Shown here piece by piece: positions 9,701 to 17,987 of a stretch of DNA of 64,000 nt. This DNA is from a virus. The notes beneath the pieces were generated by a model, which saw nothing but the letters and a program-made list of their open reading frames with translations, was not told the DNA's origin and did no database searches. Both the position numbers and the translations under genes were made by a program. How positions within the stretch are numbered: position 1 is the stretch's first letter; every line of letters starts with the position of its first letter. The stretch covers positions 1-64,000 of IMG/VR virus record IMGVR_UViG_3300024264_000021, one strand, 5' to 3'.

Positions 9701-11712
9701 TCTTAGATGCTACACAAGATATTGATTTTGAATTTGAAATTAAAAACGAAAATTTAATACTTGATAGACATAAAACATTTTCATTAAGTGATATTATAGG
9801 ACCCTGGACAGATAATACTCTCTTTGGTTTCTATAGACCTTTACAATTAAAGTATTATAATTTAAGTGATATTCCTACTGTAAGAGTTCATTCTGAGCCT
9901 GAAATTACATATAATCCAATTGTTCTTGCAAATACAGAAATAGTTTCGTTCACAACATTATATGGAAACACGGCATTTGCGGACGCAACTCATGATGTAA
10001 CATTTGAATATGGATTTGAAGATGATACTATAATAGTTGATAGAAACAAAACTTTTGCAGAAGATAGAGTCATTAGTAGATGGGTGGATACAAAATTTTC
10101 TTTAGATATGATACCTAAGATTTTTGTGGATTTTGAAAGTGAGACTGTACCAACGGCTACTGTACTGAATGAACCAGAAATAACATACAATCCAAAAGTA
10201 CCTATTGATGTGAATATAGTTCCGTTTACAACATTATACGGTAACACAGCATTTGCAGATGCAACTACAGATATTTACTCTGTAATTGATGAATACGAAC
10301 ATAATCCCAAATTACTTGACAGAAATGTCACATTAAGTTATGAAGATAGAATTACTTCATACTTTAATAATTTTGTTGATGACTATTTACCGTTTAAACT
10401 CGTTCCTTATAATTTAGATTATATTCCAACAGTTTCTGTTCTAAATGAATTAGAATTCACATATAATCCTACTTTAGATTTAATACATACTGCAATTACA
10501 TCAAGTACTACTGTATATGATAAGCAAGCAACTATTTTAGATAATACAATAGCAACAGAAGAAGTTGTTCTTGAATTTGAAAATCTTGTAGAATTTATTT
10601 CTGATAAATCTAAAATTGGAAGAAAAGATTTTATTATTAATAAACAAAATGAAATTATTGGTAATTATTTAAATAGTCAAATAGCCGAACACACATATGA
10701 TACTGTGAAGACTGTAGATGTAGGTTTGACAAACAATGATGAAATAGAATATGTCATTATATCTGATATGGAAGAATTAACTAGTGATGAAATATCTATA
10801 TTGTATAATGATAAGCATACTTTCATAGATTCTACATCTTTTATGGACTCTACAGAAATTGAATTTTTTAGTGAATCTTATGTCTATAATGAAAATAGTG
10901 CAATATCGCTAAATGATAGAATAACAGAATCCTTTTTAGAAAAGCAAATAAGACCAAAAGTTCTTACTAAATTAAGATATGATATTATTAATACAATACC
11001 TATTGTATCTCCAAAAACTCAATATTCTATCACAACTGTTGATATACAAGATGGAAAATCTAAATTTAAAGAAACTGTATCAAATATTATTGGTACTGAA
11101 AAGATCCTTGATGGTACTATAGAATTAATTCAAAATGAAAATCTAACAAAAATATTTAATGAAATTGAAGATAGAAATTTTTTATTTCAATTAGATAAAA
11201 AAGTTGATACTTTTTTAAAAGAAGAAATAACAGAAAAAGTTCCTTTAAAATTAAAATATTATATTTTAGAATCTAATATACCTACAGTTCAAGCAGAATT
11301 ATTTGCAAAAGAAATTTTTGATTATTCATTTTCAACAACTCCAGATGATATATCTTTAGTAGATTTTGAGAAAATTTTAAGTTTTGATTCAGAAGGAAAT
11401 ATAAATAACACCTTTGGATTTAAAGAGAGTCAAATAAACACTATAAATAATGGAATAACGAATGATAATTTTTTATTAAATACTGTGATTGGACCTTTTA
11501 CTGATGACTATATAAGATTTGAAATTGAAAAACATTTAAAAAGAAAAGGTGATGATAAACAGACGTATTTACATGCCACATTAAAAATGAATTATACTGT
11601 GAGTGAGGTTTATACTTGGAATATTAGTGCGCTAAATACATTTGAAACAGAATATAATGATCCGAACATAAATAGAAAAGAGTTTTTAGAGACTGTACGA
11701 ATTGAAGTTTAA
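3727..11712 (+). CDS. gp7: Giant gp7-like baseplate wedge protein with Hint-like insert and repeats
   Basis: At 2661 residues this is more than twice the size of T4 gp7 (1032). Position between gp6 and gp8 and the N-terminus (IPNYFLEQYPHFVKFIEEY, typical of marine T4-like baseplate proteins) support a gp7 role as the long peripheral wedge protein. Residues about 941-1110 form a hedgehog/intein (Hint)-like block. They are followed by a Pro/Thr/Gln linker near 1175-1190. From about residue 1708 to 2450 there are tandem repeats of 92-96 residues, each containing an LYGNTxFLDxxxDI core followed by a DRNK motif. The protein is strongly acidic and lacks Cys-rich or enzyme motifs elsewhere. Confidence is high for a wedge structural protein and lower for strict gp7 orthology. 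Confidence 0.8.
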   Translation: MTTPKELVESHIPNYFLEQYPHFVKFIEEYYNFLESSVILLTDNKKLSVGDIIYGSLSKAKAIVKIVTKDRVYFDYETETNNFYRNELLVNGISGEIYFIKKLYKNIHQYAQDIEENTNYETALTVFQKYFKKNVSLDHSIFRRLDPNILTKKILDYYKNKDTENSYYWFFRIFFDDIIELYYPKVDILRLSDSGYYEQNLIQIEYNSSISKFNQTRIYAPKSKASAICRDIITKNQNNTTKAFLDLVYINGTFKENEIIVGYDITTGLEAVKGVIKNSITGLKITDGGIGHKVGDMFNYGDGRAEITKLKKHSITNIKINDPGLCYRVGDPIVFDNAFTNVEYTASAYVSEIEVNPTLTTYFNSFYNILKNRPVSFYEDETLLDEVYENSILFRDATPLKELPSDVVTDFQMGGIKEITFDDSGLGYEFAPPVVAKNPLPQAELLNYFDVIFDNNEANTAYIQNDTLVYMKGGTSTPGDFNEAICIGDVTLDADEEQIYLSDLDILSEDVEVKRFITLRSVKDLETDTFVEIELGQNERFDNNQIKLDTTLNDFSEIGLPFGTTLNLEIKDLIKINPLANSAKLESVLGDGVAQIKTLQMGLMTKSDDVFEFIHNPEERVFNQDDIAHGLKSEYEYEEGLFIDSFDSFLDNRSKLSSNKYIHDGYYYQNYSYEIRTKIPASLIEPLLLDELHPAGFLHFIRNKFELELDFRIKTHELHEIEIDSRGYIIAEIFEHIEVERLNFADATIGDVINQIELENEFIHNEEIATSEYPEIEVNAIAPIFEGFRFFIEDIISKPSENSFRDFDDYGKTNEKNSIITDTRLYDGIVAVQSFVKIINVEDEANWIADVIGYRKNAIGSLDADRTIYNFRVRVERVFEHVPDIAKGGYIVVRDPFTDLYEPRFSSDLQQFSNAEIEFSDTERNEYLPLVSGNTLSGKGSYLPNAEILTRDYGWVTFENLEPYMHVANVKEDGVIVWQLPDSIATREYNGIMHQYTDHSSVSITVSPDQELALVTSNKIIKGRKLSSKTKPPTELDFLAVPDETLAGTGKRAIMELRDIDKEIDKIEVPYTGLLYCLTLKNNQDTIKVPFEVDEGILEVISWQSFIENNYTLPKVTKIEKTFINVDYENVAIDLESYSIMQPRSNTIIFDYNTVDSTPYPIVNPSEIFFLTSAETQPTTQPSPQGPLTVEPLRTTFQNSDVITDEVDVVLTLAYQQEFKTVLDTFEHKLTERPTTFTSFSINIKDFLFFESTSTLSNDSFTDTAIRSVTDVPLHVVINIDEQILPLSIQSSDEENNSAVFLNIESTAAKFDIQPAMDKPKNRISTLSFENRIPAIRGKIPKIFREAILINSDDDKKITQISIADIETVLCPDHQFEPKAKVVILNFFEEFEKNRVSSLILLGSINAHPGTESGLPSVEVEDDKILNYHHIDSLQLKEPDLRYVITRLNFADSSSDTDPVIYYTFVNSTNKSAYGIKPSSYFDSDELTFDSYDNFTFDEDSLLPERKLFQESENFNVDTLVTFENIEDLDNLKPIYNEDNFIIWSTIVANDVNSGDIDFMSVHVNHINNFAFEPFSLDPSLPSKSIQQDFTVIPPPVHKFVGISESGFDPLSTLVSGGDNPAVTDVTPLETDVNRKIFVDVLNRNLFFNFDEKIVDYKNNFIVYNLHKKYKPYLGDTMPATSALSEPFLYTSPKSKDLSTVLDKETIYFANTVILDSSTEVISKTDIENHFEIEDRRKYITLDTQFENWKRQFIAGYLPVKFSDYVLDKIPSAFIQDAIIISKRTANEDVSPLVHPNSIFSDAAPPAIYFELELAEAQTEIKIPIIIEDRNKYVDLGDIILPWTPILIKDYSRIKMDDYILDKLPSVRIDGTYIRNERQSNTELLTNFELFSSLYGNTTFLDSSFDIMGEIEEDIENNIIDRNKLIIRSDYIYPYEFTIIEHFMRPWVIREYSQDTLPSVTAYLEVVPITDYVENMEVINIDNRILTGNTTFLDATQDIDFEFEIKNENLILDRHKTFSLSDIIGPWTDNTLFGFYRPLQLKYYNLSDIPTVRVHSEPEITYNPIVLANTEIVSFTTLYGNTAFADATHDVTFEYGFEDDTIIVDRNKTFAEDRVISRWVDTKFSLDMIPKIFVDFESETVPTATVLNEPEITYNPKVPIDVNIVPFTTLYGNTAFADATTDIYSVIDEYEHNPKLLDRNVTLSYEDRITSYFNNFVDDYLPFKLVPYNLDYIPTVSVLNELEFTYNPTLDLIHTAITSSTTVYDKQATILDNTIATEEVVLEFENLVEFISDKSKIGRKDFIINKQNEIIGNYLNSQIAEHTYDTVKTVDVGLTNNDEIEYVIISDMEELTSDEISILYNDKHTFIDSTSFMDSTEIEFFSESYVYNENSAISLNDRITESFLEKQIRPKVLTKLRYDIINTIPIVSPKTQYSITTVDIQDGKSKFKETVSNIIGTEKILDGTIELIQNENLTKIFNEIEDRNFLFQLDKKVDTFLKEEITEKVPLKLKYYILESNIPTVQAELFAKEIFDYSFSTTPDDISLVDFEKILSFDSEGNINNTFGFKESQINTINNGITNDNFLLNTVIGPFTDDYIRFEIEKHLKRKGDDKQTYLHATLKMNYTVSEVYTWNISALNTFETEYNDPNINRKEFLETVRIEV
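6547..7170 (+). other. Hint (hedgehog/intein-like) domain within the giant baseplate protein
   Basis: Residues about 941-1148 of the protein read like a Hint fold. There is an N-block SYLPNAEILTRDYGWVTF with Ser where inteins carry Cys or Ser, then a TVSPDQELAL segment in the place of the usual T-x-D-H block. A KGRKL segment follows, then VPYTGLLYCLTL resembling the late Hint strand. No terminal His-Asn plus Cys/Ser/Thr junction is seen, so protein splicing is unlikely. The domain may be a degenerate, purely structural or autoproteolytic relic. Confidence 0.5.
8851..11100 (+). repeat. Coding tandem repeats of about 92 residues (276 bp)
   Basis: The motif LYGNTxF(L/A)D starts at residues 1894, 1986, 2078 and 2170, exactly 92 residues apart. 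Weaker copies lie near 1709, 1802, 2263 and 2359. Each unit also carries a D-R-N-K/H-K motif about 35 residues later and a PxVxV strand near its end. The copies differ at the DNA level, so they are an old duplicated domain array rather than a recent expansion. They probably form a long fibrous or beta-sandwich arm. Confidence 0.8.
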
Positions 11713-11740
11713 TTAAGAAAATTTAAATAGGAGAAAAAAT

Positions 11741-14080
11741 ATGCCCGCACTAGTGCATAATACTTTTCGTGTTAGTAATGCAAAACAATTTAAAGAAAGT
11801 TTTGAAGAAAAATCAGAACATGGTGTTGGTGGATATATACGAATAGAAGACATGACTCCTGGACTAGATGGTGATTTGAGTGTCACATCTGCTCCTTCAG
11901 TTAATAACCTAAATGCTATACCTTACTATGCATTGGATGACCAAATGTATTTGTTTATAGGTAGAGTATCTCCGTGGAATCCTTCTGATACACCGGATGG
12001 TTCTATTGATCCGAATTTAAACGAAAACAATCCTCCATTTCCAGTTGATAGTGTAAAAGATTCACACTTTAATCACTGGGATGATATGATTGCTGCTAAG
12101 AAAGTTTCCGATAGCGAAGTATCACACGTTATTAAGCGTGAAAGAACTATAGAGATCCAATCAGGCCTTAGGAACTGGACTTTGGGTACAAGATATGATG
12201 GTTACGATGACCGTTCTGCTTTCTTATTTTATGATGACATGTTGGTTCACACTGTGAATAGAAGATTTAGAATTTACAAGTGTTTAAAGCAAGGTGTTGG
12301 TAAGTTTAGAAAAGTTGAAAATTTCAATGGTGTTAACGGCAATACTGTTTACCTGTGGGATCACAAATCATATCAAGAACCTTTAAACTTTGTAACTGAT
12401 GGTGGCATCAGTGAAGATTATATGGTTTTGGGTGATGACGATAATGACGGATATCAATGGAAATATTACTATACTATTGATGCTGGAGAAGCATTAAAAT
12501 TTGTTACCACTTCTTATATTCCGGTAAGAAGAATACGTAAAGAAAATGGAACAATTGAAAATGATTTCTCAGATCAATATACAATTGAAACAACTGCTAT
12601 TCCAGGCGGTATCTTAAATGTTACAGTAGATAAGTATGCAGTTGAAACCAATGATTCAACTGTTGAGGGATATGAAATGCAGGGTGGAGATGGATATTAT
12701 CAATTTGGTTCAAGTTCTGCACAAGTAAATTACGATGATTCTCAAAATTCATTGACATTCCAAATAGTATGGAATACTGTTAACAATTGTGATTTTCCAG
12801 ATCCAGAAGCAGGAACAAATGCTGGACTAGATTTAAGTTCTAACACTCACTACAATATGTTTAGTTTTGCAAATAATTTAAGTCATGCTGGCGGAACATG
12901 GACGGCCACTCCTGATGCAGGACTAGTAGCCATGGGTCATAAAGGATTAGATACTTGGTTAGATTATGGTGTTGTAATTAAATCTTCTACTGATAGTACT
13001 CTAAATGGAGATGCATTCAAAAGATATGTATTCCCAATCAGCGGTGTACAATTAACAAGTGGTTCTGACTTTACAGATGGCACAATTGAATTTACAATTG
13101 ATTCTACAACCATAGAAAGTTTGATAGGAACAAGTGTTACTGGTGTTGCCGGTCTTCCTGCAGCAACACAGATAGTAAATGAGGATGCTGTAGTTGAAAT
13201 TCATCCAAGAGTAAAAATTGAAGCGAATCATCAAAGTACTACGACAACAGATCCTATTGATGGATTTAATGCATATGGAATTGTTGAACCATTGTTTAAT
13301 ACAACAACACCTGGATATCATAGAGAACGACCGGGTAGAGTACTTGATGTAAGAGTAACAAATCCTGGTAAATATCATTATCGTGTAGATAGTGCTATGG
13401 TTACTGGTACTGCAAATAATTATTCTACCGCTACAGTACATGCACATATTCCACCCGTAGGAGGACATGGATTTGATGCTGTAGAAGAATTAGGTGGTCA
13501 TAATGTTATGATTAATGCTAGATTTGAAGGTACAGAATCTGATGAATTTACAGTTGGTAACGAATTCAGAAAGATTGGTATTCTTAAAAATCCAAGAACC
13601 TATTCTTCAGATCAAACAAGACTCTGGATGAATCCAAGTGCATATACAGAATTGTTTAGAGGTTATAAAACTGACCAATGTTATAGAATTAATTTAACAT
13701 CTGCTTCTTTAGGAAGTTTGAATGGTAATACATTAAACTTTGAACCTGATATGGATGTAGGAATTTATGCAAATTCAACAGGTCTATTAGTTGCTACTGC
13801 TAGAATTGTAGATCATGATGTATTCTCTAAGAGAATCCGTGTAATTAAGCCAAGAAAAGATTTTGGTACACTTTTAGCAAGTGGTGATTTTAAAATTAAA
13901 TCACTAGGTTATCATTCTGCTGATGCTCAAAATGTAGAGGCATTTACTGTTACTACTAATACAGCAAATACACCAGGCATGTTACCTGGTTCTGGTAAAA
14001 TTCTTTACGTTGAGAACAGAAGTATGGTATCTCGTTCACAAAATCAAACTGAAGACTTGAAGATTAGTATTCAGTTCTGA
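11741..14080 (+). CDS. gp8: Baseplate wedge subunit gp8
   Basis: This 779-residue protein carries the gp8 N-terminal pattern: HNTFRVSNAKQFKESFEE, then MYLFIGRVSPW, HWDDMIAAKKV, SHVIKRERT, NWTLGTRYDGYDD and FRIYKCL within the first 200 residues. T4 gp8 (334 residues) is a dimer in the wedge that contacts gp7 and gp10. The protein here is more than twice as long, with an extra central beta-rich section (residues 300-560), as is common in marine T4-like phages. A GGAG site 5 bases before ATG supports the start. It is the last gene of the rightward baseplate operon. Confidence 0.9.
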   Translation: MPALVHNTFRVSNAKQFKESFEEKSEHGVGGYIRIEDMTPGLDGDLSVTSAPSVNNLNAIPYYALDDQMYLFIGRVSPWNPSDTPDGSIDPNLNENNPPFPVDSVKDSHFNHWDDMIAAKKVSDSEVSHVIKRERTIEIQSGLRNWTLGTRYDGYDDRSAFLFYDDMLVHTVNRRFRIYKCLKQGVGKFRKVENFNGVNGNTVYLWDHKSYQEPLNFVTDGGISEDYMVLGDDDNDGYQWKYYYTIDAGEALKFVTTSYIPVRRIRKENGTIENDFSDQYTIETTAIPGGILNVTVDKYAVETNDSTVEGYEMQGGDGYYQFGSSSAQVNYDDSQNSLTFQIVWNTVNNCDFPDPEAGTNAGLDLSSNTHYNMFSFANNLSHAGGTWTATPDAGLVAMGHKGLDTWLDYGVVIKSSTDSTLNGDAFKRYVFPISGVQLTSGSDFTDGTIEFTIDSTTIESLIGTSVTGVAGLPAATQIVNEDAVVEIHPRVKIEANHQSTTTTDPIDGFNAYGIVEPLFNTTTPGYHRERPGRVLDVRVTNPGKYHYRVDSAMVTGTANNYSTATVHAHIPPVGGHGFDAVEELGGHNVMINARFEGTESDEFTVGNEFRKIGILKNPRTYSSDQTRLWMNPSAYTELFRGYKTDQCYRINLTSASLGSLNGNTLNFEPDMDVGIYANSTGLLVATARIVDHDVFSKRIRVIKPRKDFGTLLASGDFKIKSLGYHSADAQNVEAFTVTTNTANTPGMLPGSGKILYVENRSMVSRSQNQTEDLKISIQF

Positions 14081-14102
14081 TAGTGCAAACGCTGTTTAAA
14101 TA

Positions 14103-14136
14103 AAAAAAGCCGAGGTGTAAAAACCTCGGCTTTTTT
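14103..14136. terminator. Bidirectional rho-independent terminator
   Basis: A perfect GC-rich stem GCCGAGGT / ACCTCGGC with a 6-base loop is flanked by A6 on the left and T6 on the right, so it works on both strands. It sits between convergent genes: gp8 ending at 14080 and the tail-fibre-like gene ending at 14156 from the other side. Confidence 0.95.
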
Positions 14137-14155
14137 GTTATTCACCTGTGAATTA

Positions 14156-17059
14156 TTATTTTACCATAACCGTGCTATACCACTGATTGTCTAGATAAAC
14201 AGCATCAATATCGTAAGTATTATAAGTGTTTGCTACTTGCATTTCTAAATTACCAGACATATTCATTGAAGAGACTGTATTTCCATTTATCACTATATTG
14301 CTTAAAGTATAAGGTGTTGTATTTTGCAACACATGCACTTTTGCATGAACCGTTACACCTTCCAACTCAGACACTCGATTTACTATTAAGAAAAAATCAC
14401 CATATGGTTTTTTGAAAACAACATTATCAGTTTCATGATAATCAATAGTTGCATTTAAATCATCAGTTAAAACTTCAGAAGCATTTTTACCAGGAGTTTC
14501 TGAATATATGATTTCATCATAATCATTAATATTATAATAATAGCTATTGTTTCCATTACTATCTACTTCAGGAGGTAGTAATGTACCTACATCAGATGTT
14601 TCATATCCTGCAAAAGTGTTTAGATAACTTAAATGGTCATTTAATGTTAATTCTGATAGAGTAGTTTTTGCTGGATTATAATTAAATGTTGTATTCACAT
14701 ATGCAATCGCATTAGGTCCGTTACCTCCCAACGAAGAAATTATAAATGGTACTGCATTGACATCTCTTTTAAGATATTTTACAACACCTGAAGAGGCATC
14801 CAATTTTATGTTATCACCAATCCACAATGTAGCTGAAGATAAAAATAAATCTTTAAACTTATTAGCAGGCGAACCTAGACTGTATATTGAATCTACTGTA
14901 GGTACAATATCTCCGGATATGTCTGTTTTACCTAAAGTTTTATTTGTTAATGTTTGAGTGGCTGTATTACCAATTAATTCCTGATTTCCAAAATCAGGAA
15001 ACACTAGTGTATTTGCAGTTGCTTTATTAACAATATAATTTATCTTTGCATAATCAGAGTCAATATGATCACTTACAACATTACTTGTTGTTATGATTGG
15101 ATTGCTTATTGCATTTATACTACCATCTTCAATTTTTAATTGAATATTACCATTCGCAAATATTGCAGTTGTTGTAGAAGAAATAGTTTCACCTGCGGGA
15201 GATGCTCCTCTATCACCGAATAATATGCCTGTGCTTGTTGCATCTTTTTCATTATATGCTTCAATAGCTGAAGTATAAACATATGGAGTAACAATTGATC
15301 CCTGTAATCTCTCAGAAGATGTATTTTGTGAAATAGAGTCTAGATAATTTAAATTATTGACACTTATAAATTGACAAAAAACATTATCAACTTCTATTTC
15401 TCTAAAATAAGCAGCAATAGAACCATTAGTCAATCCATTTTCTATTGCTGCTGTTGTAGCAATAGAATAGCTGTTAATATTTGCAGTTGTAAAAGAATCA
15501 AAAATTCCATTTACAGTTACACCATTTTCAAGAGTTAATGATGTAAATTTAGAATCAATTGGTATTTGACCATCTGTTAATAAATTGTATACAGCATTCG
15601 CAGTAACTAAAGTATTGTCATCAATAGTTGAAAAGTCTGTAGATATAGAATTTATTGATACATTAGGATCACCACCAGGAAATTGAAGTGTATTTGCTGA
15701 GAGTGGTACTGAAGGTAATGTCGTATTATTACCTGATATCAAATCATAAATGGCTACTGTTGTTGCTAAAGTATTTTGATTTATATTTGTATTGTTTATT
15801 GCACTAACAACATTAGTTACAGTGTTTCCATTTAATATAAATGTTTGTGTTTCTGTACTATTAAACACTGAATTTATAGAAACATCACCATCTGTTATAA
15901 GATTATAAATTGCATTTGATGTTACTAAAGTTTCATCATTTATTGTTGAAAAATCTGTGTGAACATTATTAACTACTAAATCATCAAAAATCATTGTTTG
16001 CATATCTACTACATTTGCAGTGATATAATTAGCAGTTAGGTTATTTATTGATAGTGTGTTTGTAACATTAATATTATTTGCAATTAATAATACATCAACA
16101 TTTGCAGTATTTGCGTGTATATCATCAGCAGTTAGGCTTTCGGTAAAATTACCTGTATTCGCTATAAGATTTATTGTATGTGTTCCACTAGTGAGAACAT
16201 TAAAAATTCTATCGTTAACGGCTTTTGTAGTTGGTAATAAATCATTATTAATAAACATAAAATTGTGTACAATATCCGTCACTTTATTGCCAGATGATAA
16301 TTCTAAGCTTACACCTTCTAGTGTAGTGATATTATTATCTGGTCCACCAACTAGATTATATACAGCAAGTGCTGTTACTAAACTTGTATCATCAGGTGGT
16401 GTATTTGTAAAGTTAGTAACAATTTTATCAATATTAGGACCACTTCCTAATTTTAAGTTATTAAACACTGTATTTAAACTTATTGCTCCATCAGTAAGTA
16501 AATTGTATACAGCATTTGTTGTAGCAACAGTATTACTATCAATAGTACTAAAATCATCTGCTATTGCATTAATAACAAGACCGGTACCAAATTGAAGTGT
16601 GTCTGTATTAAATGCAATAGGTACAGTTCTGATTCCGTTTAATAAATTATAAACTGCATTTGAAGTTACTAGAGTTTTGTTATCTAATGGACCGAAAGAT
16701 GTGGAAATAGTATTTACATATAATCCACTTGTTCCAAAAGTTAATGTCTTGGCTTTTACAGGAACAATTACTGAAGTTGCGCCCGAAACTAAATCATATA
16801 CAGATTTAGTTGTACATAAAGACGTATCATTATTTTGTGTAAAATCTGTTCTGATTTCTTGTATTACAGGTCCAGATTTTAGCTGTAAATCAAAGACTTT
16901 TAACTCATTAAATTCTAGCGAACCGTTAGCATCGTATCTTGTTAATGTATTTGGTGTGCCATTTGCTGTTGAATTATTATTTTCAGCTATAACATCATTT
17001 ATTGTATTCAACCATTCGCCAAATGTATTAGCTAATAATAATTGGGGAATATAACTCAT
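14156..17059 (-). CDS. Tail-fibre-like structural protein with nine internal repeats
   Basis: The 967-residue protein starts with a motif common in marine phage fibre proteins (NTFGEWLNTINDVI). It then carries nine imperfect copies of a roughly 27-residue unit, I-x-x-x-F-S-T-I-D-x-x-T-L-V-T-x-x-A-V-Y-N-L-L-x-D-G, spread between residues about 65 and 560. These are separated by short Asn/Thr-rich beta segments. Near residue 720 it has the fibre motif SLGSPANKFKDLFLSS followed by WIGDNIKL. It probably forms a trimeric beta fibre or a long tail appendage involved in host recognition. A T4-type late promoter precedes it. The exact structural identity is inferred. Confidence 0.75.
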   Translation of the reverse strand: MSYIPQLLLANTFGEWLNTINDVIAENNNSTANGTPNTLTRYDANGSLEFNELKVFDLQLKSGPVIQEIRTDFTQNNDTSLCTTKSVYDLVSGATSVIVPVKAKTLTFGTSGLYVNTISTSFGPLDNKTLVTSNAVYNLLNGIRTVPIAFNTDTLQFGTGLVINAIADDFSTIDSNTVATTNAVYNLLTDGAISLNTVFNNLKLGSGPNIDKIVTNFTNTPPDDTSLVTALAVYNLVGGPDNNITTLEGVSLELSSGNKVTDIVHNFMFINNDLLPTTKAVNDRIFNVLTSGTHTINLIANTGNFTESLTADDIHANTANVDVLLIANNINVTNTLSINNLTANYITANVVDMQTMIFDDLVVNNVHTDFSTINDETLVTSNAIYNLITDGDVSINSVFNSTETQTFILNGNTVTNVVSAINNTNINQNTLATTVAIYDLISGNNTTLPSVPLSANTLQFPGGDPNVSINSISTDFSTIDDNTLVTANAVYNLLTDGQIPIDSKFTSLTLENGVTVNGIFDSFTTANINSYSIATTAAIENGLTNGSIAAYFREIEVDNVFCQFISVNNLNYLDSISQNTSSERLQGSIVTPYVYTSAIEAYNEKDATSTGILFGDRGASPAGETISSTTTAIFANGNIQLKIEDGSINAISNPIITTSNVVSDHIDSDYAKINYIVNKATANTLVFPDFGNQELIGNTATQTLTNKTLGKTDISGDIVPTVDSIYSLGSPANKFKDLFLSSATLWIGDNIKLDASSGVVKYLKRDVNAVPFIISSLGGNGPNAIAYVNTTFNYNPAKTTLSELTLNDHLSYLNTFAGYETSDVGTLLPPEVDSNGNNSYYYNINDYDEIIYSETPGKNASEVLTDDLNATIDYHETDNVVFKKPYGDFFLIVNRVSELEGVTVHAKVHVLQNTTPYTLSNIVINGNTVSSMNMSGNLEMQVANTYNTYDIDAVYLDNQWYSTVMVK

Positions 17060-17116
17060 AGTTGCCTAAAAAATTCTTTTGTTTAAATATTTCAAATACG
17101 ATAGAAGTGTTTTATT

Positions 17117-17124
17117 TATTTATA
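17117..17124 (-). promoter_or_regulatory. T4-type late promoter for the tail-fibre-like gene
   Basis: The minus strand reads TATAAATA, the exact T4 late-promoter element recognised by gp55-bound RNA polymerase. It lies about 58 bases upstream of the ATG at 17059, which leaves room for a leader with an AGG ribosome site. The rest of the 184-base gap 17060-17243 is AT-rich and shows nothing else clear. Confidence 0.75.
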
Positions 17125-17243
17125 TCACTCAATATATGAGAGGTGTAAATTATTTTTTTATTTTTTTAAATGTTTTGCTATAACTAAGCTTATCTTGATT
17201 ATAAAAATTAACTGGTGTCTAATATAAAGCTTCAGGTAATGTG

Positions 17244-17681
17244 TTATTTTCTTATGCGCCTGTATCTACACCAATCAATGTTTTCTTCATAAGGTAATGC
17301 GTAATTGTTTTGAATCATATATTCCGCAATTGATTTACCATCAACATAAACATCAGCAACTACTCTAAAGTATTTTCCTCTTTCCACATTTTTAATTTCA
17401 ATTGTTGTCGCTTTGTTCATTAGAAAGTTAATGAATTCCTTTGCCTTTTTTGCTAGAACCTTTTCATTTTCACATTTGCCACGTATTTCTGGTGTATCAA
17501 TACCACGTATTCTTATTGAAAGACCTTTACCAAAAACATCTGGCACATCTGGTATATCAAACTTACAAGTGTCACCATCATAGCAACTTTTGAATATAGG
17601 AAATTCTAAATCTTCTGCATATGAAATATTAGTAATTATTAATAAACAAAATACTAAAAATAAACTCAAAAGATGTTTCAT
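17244..17681 (-). CDS. Secreted thermonuclease-like (SNase family) nuclease
   Basis: The first 22 residues are a clear Sec signal peptide (MKHLLSLFLVFCLLIITNIS, cut after an A-x-A-like SYA). The mature part matches the staphylococcal nuclease fold: DGDT near residue 36, RIRGIDTPEIRGKC near 57-70, a Lys-rich helix, and ERGKYFRVVADVYVDGKS near residues 100-117, holding the Arg and Asp residues expected in the active site. Of the usual SNase set, the GIDTPE block is intact. It probably acts in the periplasm or outside the cell. The start overlaps the end of the upstream 89-residue gene by 4 bases. Confidence 0.85.
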   Translation of the reverse strand: MKHLLSLFLVFCLLIITNISYAEDLEFPIFKSCYDGDTCKFDIPDVPDVFGKGLSIRIRGIDTPEIRGKCENEKVLAKKAKEFINFLMNKATTIEIKNVERGKYFRVVADVYVDGKSIAEYMIQNNYALPYEENIDWCRYRRIRK

Positions 17682-17947
17682 TGTTTTTCACTTTTTTTAA
17701 ATTTTTCGTTTTCGGGGGGTTTTATGATAGTAAATTCATTAGAATTTCTGGCGCCTAATATCATACCTTTAGCATTAGCTTTTATAAGTTTTGTTCTCTC
17801 ATTGGGACTCATTTGTCTACAAAACTGCATTGCTGCTTCTAAAGCATCATTTTTAGATTTAAACAAATATCCTTCATAAAGTTCATCCTCACTTTCATAA
17901 AATAATACTCGCCAACTATTATATTCGTTTAACTTATTTTCACTCAT
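17678..17947 (-). CDS. Conserved-looking small protein, unknown function
   Basis: This 89-residue soluble protein has no family I recognise. Its middle is a helix rich in Ala and charged residues (KNDALEAAMQFCRQMSPNE), and the C-terminus is Lys/Glu-rich. Its stop overlaps the start of the secreted nuclease gene, so the two are probably translated together. Confidence 0.7.
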   Translation of the reverse strand: MSENKLNEYNSWRVLFYESEDELYEGYLFKSKNDALEAAMQFCRQMSPNERTKLIKANAKGMILGARNSNEFTIIKPPENEKFKKSEKQ

Positions 17948-17987
17948 AACTCTTATTACCTACATTAGTTTTTATTGGCATATAATT

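Noticed and set aside
3727-11712. A splicing-competent intein in the giant baseplate protein
   Set aside because: There is no terminal His-Asn plus Cys/Ser/Thr junction and no homing endonuclease motif.
13052-13468. 138-residue minus-strand frame inside gp8
   Set aside because: Its Cys/Ser/Ile-rich composition is typical of an antisense shadow and gp8 is well supported.
16056-16595. 179-residue plus-strand frame opposite the tail-fibre-like gene
   Set aside because: It is antisense to a clearly coding repetitive gene and its hydrophobic sequence follows from the complementary repeats. It has no ribosome site.
14300-17000. CRISPR-like array
   Set aside because: The periodic sequence is protein-coding, the copies diverge at the DNA level and there are no uniform spacers.
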